Origin: Alphaproteobacteria bacterium
Lineage (GTDB): Bacteria > Myxococcota_A > UBA796 > GCA-2862545
Direction: 5' to 3'
Assembly (NCBI GenBank): GCA_020632925.1
Contig: JACKER010000010.1
Location: forward strand, 248,001-312,000
DNA length: 64,000 bases
The notes below the pieces were generated by a model that saw nothing but the letters and a program-made list of their open reading frames with translations, ran no database searches and was not told where the DNA came from. A program made the position numbers and the translations under genes. This document shows, piece by piece, positions 52,001 through 58,847 of the stretch (within the stretch, counting starts at the first letter, position 1; every line of letters starts with the position of its first letter).

Positions 52001-52264
52001 GACCCCGATCTGCAGCCGCTGCCGGGCGTGGACCTCGGCAACGGGTTGTTCCGCCTGCTGGAGGCGGAGCGCGCCGCCCTGGAGGGCCGGTGGCAGGACC
52101 TGCTCGAGCTCGCCACGGGCGCGGACGACCTGGTCCCCTCTCGGATGGAGGCCCGCGGGTGGTGGCACGCCGCGCGGCTCGCCGCCGACGCCGGTGAGGA
52201 CGATGCCGCCGAGGCCGCAGGCGCATGCGCCGCCCGGCTGTGGGACGCGGTCCGCGACAGCTGA
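49079..52264 (+). CDS. Ser/Thr kinase fused to AAA/STAND ATPase and TPR region (PknK-like)
   Basis: 1061 residues. Kinase (about 5-265) with ARGGMGEV, HRDLKPAN (His129-Asp131 region) and DFGIG (about 150). ATPase module with intact Walker A GAGGVGKSHLA (about 377) and LLWVDDAHADPQA as Walker B. A helical TPR-like region occupies about 700-1061. The architecture is the same as at 6602-9790, but there the catalytic-loop Arg and the Walker lysine are replaced. No membrane span is seen; probably a cytoplasmic signalling protein. A redox fusion protein gene follows 51 bases downstream. Confidence 0.9.
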   Translation: MTGQTLGAFTLHAPVARGGMGEVWSARDPDGKRVAIKVISGAHPALAEAMRREIQVVAGLDHPHVVPILDTGEVPEGVTDAPVGSPWFAMPWLAGGSIADEPPMDWVELRDLLLSLLGALAHAHARGVLHRDLKPANVLLDAAREPMLVDFGIGVRQVLADTPDKPTRGGTPGVMAPEQSRGWWWAEGPWTDLYALGLLAWTVASGRSAFSAETVQVWRQIQDSRDLPPLRPRYPVPAGFEGWIRTCAARDPAERFRMAADARRVLSALDDPNTAPMARVVGSLLDDGTATWTPSLDGPEADDGPTTFTEEVLRPSVAGVALPAVAPHPMRRQIHGAPTLAPLRVVSLVGRTTERQALWGLLRGALSGGVRAAVIEGAGGVGKSHLARWVTEHAAELGAAWPIRIRARIDGSGGLEDALEDLLHLRDATDDDETRRRIEALVPAHAADALALWRGEIPPERRSAVLRSVMAERAGRPILLWVDDAHADPQAVRFVKDWVDAAGPPALLVLTVRSDRRAEDPLADELLGSLGEHRLALPPLDDVEQAEVVRQILPCAADLVEDLVGRTHGHPLLAVHLLLGWIRAGELVRTPAGWTRVADGETASLESLWRDQAQRVAPRPEERTALQVALALGLEAPLSDWSAVCLRLGIEPPRSLLPRLVAEGMARIDRENDRLVFVHASLRDTLATDLPAPIHAACAEHLQPRDAAADRCAWHHHRAGDVARAVDAMLRSADWWGYRDLLRQERALDIALEWARELPADDERQMRARVQRARIAYLRDDHARVEQDAAVVMSWARTHGNRQYLRIAHHLRGLAANLSRDRERALVWFQRALAFTDTPQARQRILGEVASVQLNLGRFRDCLASVEEALALEDFDAQTRVWIALYGVAALVELGRADEAAEQLAVQEAAAGALGSRLQLAQLEAVRASLLVEQGDLEGADAAVQRSLEHWTASGLTAPNTRLLGRLVALWLGRDPDLQPLPGVDLGNGLFRLLEAERAALEGRWQDLLELATGADDLVPSRMEARGWWHAARLAADAGEDDAAEAAGACAARLWDAVRDS

Positions 52265-52315
52265 TGACCGCGGTGACCCGCCCGATCGTGGTAACGGGCG
52301 CCGGTGGAGGTGGAC

Positions 52316-54568
52316 GTGAGCGACCGGGTCCGGGGGATGGTGCTGGCGGTGGTGGCGACCGCGACGTCCGCCTGGTCCGCGGTGCTGGTGGACGCGCATC
52401 AGCGCGCGGTCATGCACCTGCTGGAGCCGGGCCTGCTGTGCGGCGCCGACGGCGGCTGCGAACAGGTGCTCGCCTCGCCGTGGTCCGTCGTGGGCGGCGT
52501 GCCGGTGAGCGCCCCGGCCATCTTCGCGTTCGGCGCGGTCGCCGTGCTGGGCGCGCTGGTCGCGGCGGGCCGGCTCTCCGCGGAGAAGGTCGCGGGGACG
52601 GTGTTCGGCACGAGCGTCCTGGGGCTCGCCGCCAGCGTCGCCATGCTCGCGATCATGCTCGGAGGGATCGGGCACGTCTGCCGCTACTGCCTGGTCCTCG
52701 ACACCCTCGTCCTCGCGACGACGGTGGCCGCGGCGTTCTTGCACCCTCGCGGCCCGCGGGGTGCTGCCGGCTCCCTGGTGGGCGCCGTGCCCGGCCTGCT
52801 CGGTGTGGGCGTGGTCACGGCCGTGGGCGCCGCGATCTTCGCGCTCGTGGTGCCCGAGCCCGTCGATCCGTCCGTCGCCATCGTGGTGATCGACGAGGGA
52901 GACCCGCAGCCCGAGGTCCCGAACGGCACCCGGGTGCTGGTCGTGCCGCGACAGGTGATCCCGAACCCGATGTCGTCCGACACGCCCACCAGGGGTCCGG
53001 CCGACGCTCCGCTGCAGGTCGTGGTCTTCGAGGACTTCGAGTGCCCCTACTGCCGGGCGCTCACGCGCAACCTCCACGCGGTCGTCGAGGAGCAGCCGGA
53101 CCGCTGGCGCATCGCGTTCCGCCACTACCCCATGCACACGGCCTGCAATCCCGGCGTGACCCGTGACCTGCACCCCGACGCCTGCTCCGCCGCCGCCGCG
53201 GCAGTGTGCGCGGAGCGCCAGGGACGCTTCTGGGAGATGTACGACGCGCTGTTCGGCCAGGAAGGCCTGAAGACGGCGGATCTGGAGCGCCGCGCCGGAG
53301 AGCTCGGCCTGGACACCCAGGCCTTCGCCGCCTGTCTGGCGGACCCCACGGTGTCCCAGCCCATCGTCTCGGATGCACGCCACGGTCGGGCGCTGGGGGT
53401 GACCGGGACGCCGACCTCGTTCGTGAACGGCCGCCGCTTCGTCGGGAACCTGCCGGTCGCAGCGCTGAAGGCACTGGGAGACGCGCTGGAGGACCGCCCC
53501 GCCCCGAAGGAGGCCCCCGCGCCCGCGCCGAGCGGCCCGCAGGAGACCACCGGCGCGGTCGCGGGTCCCGCCACGGTCGAGCTGCAGGGGCCGCGCGGCC
53601 CGTTCACCATCGACGCCTTCGAAGCGTCCATCGAGGACGGCAAGGCCGTGTCCCGCCCGGGCGTCGAGCCGGCCCGCGGGATCGGTTGGGCCCAGGCGGA
53701 CGCCGCCTGCCGCGCCTCGGGACGCCGCCTGTGCACGGAGGACGAGTGGCTCGTGGCGTGCACGGGCGCACCGCAGTCGGACCCCGACGGAGACGGGCTG
53801 TTCTCCGAGTCGATCGCCGGTCGGGCCCACCCCTACGGCGCCGACTACGACCCCTCCCGCTGCGCATCGGCGCGGGCGCGCCTCGATCCTCGCCCGCTGC
53901 TCACGGGTGACCACCCCGGCTGCGGCACGCCCGAGGGGGTCTACGACCTCGAGGGCGGCGTCAAGGAGTGGGTCGGGCTGACCGTGGACCGCGCCGCGCT
54001 CCAGGGGGGCTCCTACTACTCGCAGGACGCCGCGCGTTGCGCGTACCACAAGGAAGCGGATCCGACCGAGAACGACCGCGCCGACGGCTTCCGGTGCTGC
54101 GACGGCCCCGAGCCCGAGATCGCGGATCACCACCCCGGGGGCAAGGTGGGTGATGTCGCACAGACCTGGTCGCTCCCCCTGGTCGGCGGGGGAACCATCG
54201 GCAGCGACACGCTGGCGGGCAAGCCGTACGTGGTGACGTTCTGGGCGTCCTGGTGCGAGCCCTGCCGAAAGGAGCTCCCGGAGCTGGCGAAGCTGTACGC
54301 CGAGCTCGGAGGTGCGCTGGAGATCGTGGCCGTCGACATCGACGAGGTGCCGGCGCGCGGTGAGGCCTGGCTGCGCAAGACGCCGCTGCCCTTCCCGATC
54401 GGCGTCGATCCGGGTGGTCGCTTCATGGCCGGCTGGGACACCCGCGGCACGCCCACCAGCTTCTGGGTGACGGCGGACGGCGAGATCCGCCAGCGGACCA
54501 TCGGCTACGACGACAAGCGCCCGAAGGTCCTGCGCGAGCACGCGTCCGCGCTGCTCGGCGTCAGGTGA
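52316..54568 (+). CDS. Four-module redox protein: VKOR - DsbA - FGE/SUMF1-like - TlpA
   Basis: 750 residues from the GTG at 52316 with GGAGG upstream. Residues about 5-180 are a four- to five-span vitamin K epoxide reductase domain with loop cysteines Cys42 and Cys48, and the active CRYC pair (Cys122, Cys125). Next comes a DsbA-like thioredoxin domain with ECPYC (Cys243, Cys246) and cis-Pro in TGTPTSF. Residues about 410-605 resemble formylglycine-generating/sulfatase-modifying proteins (DAFEASIEDG, GRRLCTEDEWLVAC, YDLEGGVKEWVG, ALQGGSYY). The C-terminal TlpA-like thioredoxin has WCEPC (Cys647, Cys650) and RGTPTSFWV. The protein would oxidise exported proteins and recycle electrons to quinone. 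VKOR-DsbA fusions are known; the addition of FGE-like and TlpA modules is unusual. Confidence 0.87.
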   Translation: MSDRVRGMVLAVVATATSAWSAVLVDAHQRAVMHLLEPGLLCGADGGCEQVLASPWSVVGGVPVSAPAIFAFGAVAVLGALVAAGRLSAEKVAGTVFGTSVLGLAASVAMLAIMLGGIGHVCRYCLVLDTLVLATTVAAAFLHPRGPRGAAGSLVGAVPGLLGVGVVTAVGAAIFALVVPEPVDPSVAIVVIDEGDPQPEVPNGTRVLVVPRQVIPNPMSSDTPTRGPADAPLQVVVFEDFECPYCRALTRNLHAVVEEQPDRWRIAFRHYPMHTACNPGVTRDLHPDACSAAAAAVCAERQGRFWEMYDALFGQEGLKTADLERRAGELGLDTQAFAACLADPTVSQPIVSDARHGRALGVTGTPTSFVNGRRFVGNLPVAALKALGDALEDRPAPKEAPAPAPSGPQETTGAVAGPATVELQGPRGPFTIDAFEASIEDGKAVSRPGVEPARGIGWAQADAACRASGRRLCTEDEWLVACTGAPQSDPDGDGLFSESIAGRAHPYGADYDPSRCASARARLDPRPLLTGDHPGCGTPEGVYDLEGGVKEWVGLTVDRAALQGGSYYSQDAARCAYHKEADPTENDRADGFRCCDGPEPEIADHHPGGKVGDVAQTWSLPLVGGGTIGSDTLAGKPYVVTFWASWCEPCRKELPELAKLYAELGGALEIVAVDIDEVPARGEAWLRKTPLPFPIGVDPGGRFMAGWDTRGTPTSFWVTADGEIRQRTIGYDDKRPKVLREHASALLGVR

Positions 54569-55520
54569 CGAGGACCCAGCTGACGACCATGAGCGCCGTC
54601 GCGGCGAGGACCGCGCAGGCGGCCAGCAGGAAGGGCGGTGGGCGCAGCGTCGGGAGCTCGGCGTCCGCCCCGCTCGGGGGCGCCTCGGCAGGCTCCTCGT
54701 ACCTCCGGACGGGGGACGGATGCGCGGCGAGGCTGGGAGCGGGGAGTGACAGCGTGAGGCTCGGGACGGGTCCCAGGCGGGCGGGGTCCTCCTCGCCCAC
54801 GACGAGCGAGATGTCCTCGTCCCCGAACATGTCCCAGCTCTCGGGCTCGGCCTCGATGCGCGGAGCGGTGGGCGGGGGTGTGCGCAGCGGCGCGAGCAGA
54901 TCCGCGAGATCGAGGAACCCCTCCGCCAGCGCGGGGTGGGGCGCGTCGACGGGGGCCACCTCCGCCACCACCGCGGAGAGGAGCTCGCCGCCGCGGAGCC
55001 GCCCGACGTCCACGAGCGTGGTGCCGCAGGCACCGACCGGCCCCTCACCCACGAGGCGACCGAGCTCCTCGGCATCTCGCAGCCGCTCGTCGAGCTCGTG
55101 GCACACCAGCGCCACCCGATCGCCCTCGCGCAGGGTCTGCTCTTCGGCATCGCCGCAGTGCCCCACCACGCGACCGGCCCGAACCAGGGCCACCGACGCG
55201 CCGCCCGTCGAGGCCAGCAACGCCCTCGAGCCGCTCCACCACACCACCGCCAGGCTGCGCGGGCGAGGCCGGAGCGTCCGGGTCAGGCGGAGCAACGTCA
55301 GACGGAGCTGCTGCGGCGTCTCGGGAGCGTCTCGGAGCGCCTCGCTCAACGCCTGCCCCACGACCGCCAGTCCCGCGTCGTCCATGTCGGACGCCACGTA
55401 GAGCACCTCGGCGGGACCCACGTGGCGGAGCGGCTGCAGCGTGGTGCGGCCACCGTCGGAGACGCCACCGACCCGGAACGTCAGGGAGTCGGTCGTGTCG
55501 TGCTCCCCGACGGTCTCCAT
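54561..55520 (-). CDS. Degenerate PP2C-like protein with C-terminal membrane anchor
   Basis: 319 residues. The first 200 residues resemble a PP2C-type phosphatase core: LYVASDMDDAGLAVVGQALS, then SLAVVWWSGSRALLASTGGA and GDRVALVCHELDERLRD, but the metal-binding VADGMGG motif is altered to ASDMDDAG, so activity is doubtful. An acidic/Pro-rich linker (about 205-290) ends in a single C-terminal membrane span (PPFLLAACAVLAATALMVVS), a tail anchor. Such proteins could bind phosphoproteins or Ser/Thr kinases encoded nearby. It is convergent with the redox gene and overlaps it by 8 bases. Confidence 0.55.
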   Translation of the reverse strand: METVGEHDTTDSLTFRVGGVSDGGRTTLQPLRHVGPAEVLYVASDMDDAGLAVVGQALSEALRDAPETPQQLRLTLLRLTRTLRPRPRSLAVVWWSGSRALLASTGGASVALVRAGRVVGHCGDAEEQTLREGDRVALVCHELDERLRDAEELGRLVGEGPVGACGTTLVDVGRLRGGELLSAVVAEVAPVDAPHPALAEGFLDLADLLAPLRTPPPTAPRIEAEPESWDMFGDEDISLVVGEEDPARLGPVPSLTLSLPAPSLAAHPSPVRRYEEPAEAPPSGADAELPTLRPPPFLLAACAVLAATALMVVSWVLVT

Positions 55521-55842
55521 CGCGCCTCCCTGGCATCAACGTAGAGCAAACCCGGGGCCGTGTTCATCTCGAGATGTCATCCAGGGATGCGGTACCCGGA
55601 TCACCAACCTATCACCAGTATCAATAACAATAGAAAAGACTCCGGAACCCCAACGAGTGCGTCCTGGTCGACGTCGTGAAGCCCGAACCATCCTTCGATC
55701 CGGGTGAAGTCGCGTACCTGTAGTACCCGGCAGTCCCGGTTCTCCAAATACTCCAGGGACACCGCTTCGTTTCACGCGGCGCGCCGAGACGGCATGGTGT
55801 GGTTCCACACACCCCGATCGGGTGTTCTCCCACACCCAGCGG
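55521..55842 (-). other. Intergenic region of 322 bases with a short ORF-like stretch
   Basis: No established gene is seen. Composition is less GC-rich than the flanks. On the minus strand a 53-codon frame (55762 to 55601, GTG start) reads protein-like, MSLEYLENRDCRVLQVRDFT, then TRIEGWFGLHDVDQDALVG and a hydrophobic end FLLLLILVIGW, but no homologue is recognised and no clear ribosome-binding site precedes it. The promoter of the PP2C-like gene must lie in the left part of this region. Confidence 0.25.
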
Positions 55843-56337
55843 TCAGCGCTGGGGGACGCTCGCTGCCATGGACAGGGCCTCGACCGCGACCCACACGAGC
55901 ACGAACACCTGGAACAGGACCTCGGGAGGCTGCCGGCCCTCGACGTCGTCCTTCTCGGCGAACACGTCCTCGACCAGCACCTGGAGGATGCCGGGTTCCG
56001 CCAGCCAGGGCACGGCGGCGAGCCGTTCCGGCAACCCTGCGTCGAGCGGCAGCAGTCCGGGTACGGCCTCCATCACCTGCGCGCCGGTGGCCTCGAGCTC
56101 CGCGTCGCTCACGGCGCCGAGCTGGTGACCGGTGAGCTCGAGCACCCGGCCCACGACGCCCATGGTGTACGCCGCGCTCACGCCGAGGTGGGCCCCGAGG
56201 TGCTCGGCGTTGACCTTCATCCACTTGCCCAGCCGCCGGTACCGCTTGACCACGTTCTCGATGGCGAGCTTGTGCGTGGCCGGGTGGTCGGCGATGTCCT
56301 GCATCAGGCGGCGGGCGTCCTCGGCGGCGACGGGCAT
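55843..56337 (-). CDS. Hypothetical protein
   Basis: 164 residues from the ATG at 56337, which follows GGAG; the frame is open to 56415 but the upstream part is antisense-like. Helical throughout (DARRLMQDIADHPATHKLAI, VEVMEAVPGLL-like segments) with a hydrophobic C-terminal stretch (EVLFQVFVLVWVAVEALSMA) that may be a membrane helix. No family was recognised. It lies 28 bases downstream of yceI in the same direction, so the two probably form an operon. Confidence 0.55.
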   Translation of the reverse strand: MPVAAEDARRLMQDIADHPATHKLAIENVVKRYRRLGKWMKVNAEHLGAHLGVSAAYTMGVVGRVLELTGHQLGAVSDAELEATGAQVMEAVPGLLPLDAGLPERLAAVPWLAEPGILQVLVEDVFAEKDDVEGRQPPEVLFQVFVLVWVAVEALSMAASVPQR

Positions 56338-56365
56338 GGGGCTCCTCGTTCCGCCGAAGCATGCC

Positions 56366-56941
56366 CTACTTCCGCTTGACGAGCTCCAGGTCGAGCGTGA
56401 CCTGCACCTCGTCACCGACGAGCCAGCCTCCCTGGTCCAGCTGCTTGTTCCAGGTCATCCCGAAGTCCTTGCGGGCGATCGTCGCGGTGGCGCTGGTGGC
56501 GACCTTGGTGTTCCCCCACGGATCGGTGGCCTCGGGGGAGAGGCGCGCGACGTGGAACACCACCGGCTTGGTGACGCCGTGCAGGGTGAAGTCGCCCACC
56601 AGGTCGAAGCCGTCCTTCGTGACGTTCCGGACCGCGGTGGACCGGAAGGTCATCTCCGGGAAGCTGGCCACGTCGAAGAAGTCCGGGTTCCGCAGGTGGT
56701 CGTCGCGGTCCTGGTTCATGGTGTTGACGCTCTCCACGCCCACCGTGCCCTCGACCTTCGCGGTCGACGGGTTGGCGGGATCGATCTCCACGGTGCCGCT
56801 GACGGTCCCGAAGAAGCCACGGACCGACGAGAAGCCCATGTGGGACACGCTGAAGCCCACCATGCTGTGGGTCGGGTCGACGTCGTAGGTGGCGGCGTGG
56901 GCGACGGACGGGCTCAGGACGAGGGCGAGTGCTGCGAACAT
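56366..56941 (-). CDS. yceI: YceI-family periplasmic lipocalin-like protein
   Basis: 191 residues from the ATG at 56941, preceded by GGGAGG. Signal peptide MFAALALVLSPSVAHA. The mature protein has the YceI pattern: TYDVDPTHSMVGFSVSHMGF, GFFGTVSGTVEIDPANP, RNPDFFDVASFPEMTFRST, GDFTLHGVTKPVVF and KDFGMTWN. YceI proteins form a beta-barrel that binds polyisoprenoids or other amphiphiles in the periplasm and respond to base or osmotic stress in other bacteria. First gene of a two-gene transcript. Confidence 0.93.
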   Translation of the reverse strand: MFAALALVLSPSVAHAATYDVDPTHSMVGFSVSHMGFSSVRGFFGTVSGTVEIDPANPSTAKVEGTVGVESVNTMNQDRDDHLRNPDFFDVASFPEMTFRSTAVRNVTKDGFDLVGDFTLHGVTKPVVFHVARLSPEATDPWGNTKVATSATATIARKDFGMTWNKQLDQGGWLVGDEVQVTLDLELVKRK

Positions 56942-57016
56942 GGTCTTTCCTCCCATGCACAGCATCTATGTCGGTCTACGAACAAGCATTGTCCCATTGC
57001 TGGAACAGTCCGTTGG

Positions 57017-58150
57017 TCAGCCTCTGGGGCCCAGCAGCACCGACGCGATCTCGCCCTCCCGTCTCCGGGCGTCCTCGTGGCCCAGCGCCTCCAGGGTCCC
57101 GGTGTACTCCCGGTCGAAGTACACGTAGGAGAGCAGGTCGCTGTCGGGTCCGGAGCTGCCCGCCGCCCGCTCCAGCAGCTGGTGCACGGCGCCGGCGACC
57201 CGAGGCGGTCGGGTCCGGAACAGCTGGACCGCGACCTCACCGAGGTCCTCCGAGGGCGTCAGGAACAGCACCTCCGCGCGGCGTACCCCCAGATCCTGCT
57301 CGAGCTGGCGGGCGAAGTCCTCCCCATAGGTCCGCACGCCCCAGTCCACGATCCGATTGATGTTGCGGGCCTCGAACACGTCTTGCTCGACGGGATCGAG
57401 CAGCAGGGCGTTGAGCGTCTTGCCCACCAGGAAGCTCAGGTTGGGCGGCACGGCGGGGCGCTCGTCGTCCATCGCCTGTCGCTTCATGGACAGCACCAGC
57501 ACGCGGTCGGCGCCCGCGCGGAGGACCGGCCCGAGCGGCGTGTTCTGGCGCAACCCGCCGTCCACGAGCTGCGCTCCCCCGAGCGGGATGGGCGGGAAGA
57601 GCAGCGGCAGCGCCGCGCTGGCGAGCGCGTGGATGGGCTTGATCCGCGTGTGCACGAGCCGGACGCCAGGGCGCGGGGTCCAGTCGGGCGCCTCGGGCCC
57701 GTCGTGGAACAGCAGCGTGCGGCCCGACGTGAGGTCGGTCGTCCCCACCATCCAGGAGGTGCCGTGCTCCGCGATGGCCTGCTTGATGGACTCGGTCGGC
57801 CAGTTGCGGGCGACCAGGCGCTGCAGGGGCCGTGGATCCGCGAGCGCGAAGGGCTGGTCGGAGAACGCCAGCCGCATCGTCCGGAACACGTCGGTGTACG
57901 TGATGCCGAACACCTGGGGGATCTGCAGCTCGCGCCACGTCTTCGCGAGCCAGTCCACGCCGGCGGGGTCCCGCGCCGCCACGAAGGCGCCGTTCATGGC
58001 GCCGACCGACGTGCCGCTGATGACGTCGGGCCAGGGAGCGCGGTGGCGTCGGGTGAACTCCCCGAACAGGTAGCGGAGCACCCCCACTTCGTAGGCCCCT
58101 CGCGCGGCCCCTCCCGCCAGAACGAGCCCCAGACCGCTGCGCAACCACAC
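57017..58150 (-). CDS. Patatin-like phospholipase
   Basis: 377 residues from a GTG start. The oxyanion-hole loop GGAARGAYEVGVL, the nucleophile elbow GTSVGA (GxSxG, Ser about 48) and DGGLRQNTPLGPVL (catalytic DGG) give the Ser-Asp dyad of patatin-like acyl hydrolases. The C-terminal region is family-specific and has a helical DREYTGTLEALG segment. No signal peptide is seen; it would deacylate phospholipids. Divergent from the TetR gene and 103 bases from it, so its promoter overlaps the operator region. Confidence 0.9.
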   Translation of the reverse strand: MWLRSGLGLVLAGGAARGAYEVGVLRYLFGEFTRRHRAPWPDVISGTSVGAMNGAFVAARDPAGVDWLAKTWRELQIPQVFGITYTDVFRTMRLAFSDQPFALADPRPLQRLVARNWPTESIKQAIAEHGTSWMVGTTDLTSGRTLLFHDGPEAPDWTPRPGVRLVHTRIKPIHALASAALPLLFPPIPLGGAQLVDGGLRQNTPLGPVLRAGADRVLVLSMKRQAMDDERPAVPPNLSFLVGKTLNALLLDPVEQDVFEARNINRIVDWGVRTYGEDFARQLEQDLGVRRAEVLFLTPSEDLGEVAVQLFRTRPPRVAGAVHQLLERAAGSSGPDSDLLSYVYFDREYTGTLEALGHEDARRREGEIASVLLGPRG

Positions 58151-58220
58151 CCCCGGACCCCGGAGTGTACGCCGTCACCGACCCGTCGACAAAACGTGAC
58201 CGACATCGCTCGAGGTGTTT

Positions 58221-58240
58221 GTTAGTGACCGGCCACTAAC
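58221..58240 (+). promoter_or_regulatory. Palindromic operator for the TetR-type repressor
   Basis: Perfect 7-base arms GTTAGTG and CACTAAC separated by ACCGGC, a 20-bp dyad 14 bases before the tetR start. It lies between the divergent patatin and tetR genes and fits the size of TetR-family operators. It is AT-richer than its surroundings, which makes it stand out. Confidence 0.7.
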
Positions 58241-58253
58241 TATGGAGCAGACC

Positions 58254-58847
58254 ATGGCACGCCCCCGCCAGGTCTCGGACGCCGACATCCTCGACGCAGC
58301 CCGCGCGTGCTTTCTCGAGCACGGTCCGGCCGTGTCGACCAACGTGATCGCCGATCGGCTCGGCATCTCCTCGGCGGCGCTGTTCAAGCGCTTCGGCACG
58401 AAGGACCAGCTGATGCGTGACGCGCTGATGCCGACCGAGGACCCCGACTTCGTCTCGATGCTGCAGGTGGGGCCCGACGATCGACCGATCGACGCTCAGC
58501 TCCGCGAGCTCGTGCTGTCGATGGTGCGCTTCTTCGACCGGTTCATGCCCTGCTTCGCGACGCTGCGGGCCGCGGGCGTCGATCTGTACGAGGAGATGGC
58601 GAAACACCCCGTCCCTCCGCCCGTCCAGAACCACCGCCTGCTCGCGGCGTGGCTCGGGCGCGCGGTCGAGGCGGGACGCGTCCGCCCGATCGACTGCGAC
58701 GCGGTGGCGTCGATGGTGATCGGCGCGGTCAACGGCCGGTCCTTCCTGTCGCACCTCGGGCAGACGCCGCTCGGCTCGCCCGAGGGGCACGTGGACGCGG
58801 TGGTCTCGGTGCTGTGGAAGGGCATCTGCCCGGAGGAATCCGCATGA
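58254..58847 (+). CDS. TetR-family transcriptional repressor
   Basis: 197 residues from the ATG at 58254 (MARPRQVSDADILDAAR), with GGAG six bases upstream; ATG at 58242 is an alternative. The N-terminal helix-turn-helix reads STNVIADRLGISSAALFKRFG then KDQLMRDAL, typical of TetR/AcrR. The C-terminal ligand domain is divergent, as usual. First gene of an efflux operon: its stop overlaps the tolC-like start as ATGA. Likely autoregulated through the palindrome immediately upstream and induced by a substrate of the pump. Confidence 0.92.
   Translation: MARPRQVSDADILDAARACFLEHGPAVSTNVIADRLGISSAALFKRFGTKDQLMRDALMPTEDPDFVSMLQVGPDDRPIDAQLRELVLSMVRFFDRFMPCFATLRAAGVDLYEEMAKHPVPPPVQNHRLLAAWLGRAVEAGRVRPIDCDAVASMVIGAVNGRSFLSHLGQTPLGSPEGHVDAVVSVLWKGICPEESA

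Noticed and set aside
49064..55150. A 2028-codon open frame on the minus strand
   Set aside because: It is antisense to the kinase-ATPase, redox fusion and part of the PP2C-like genes, all of which have clear family motifs. Long antisense frames are expected at this GC content; the translation is low-complexity and matches no domain.
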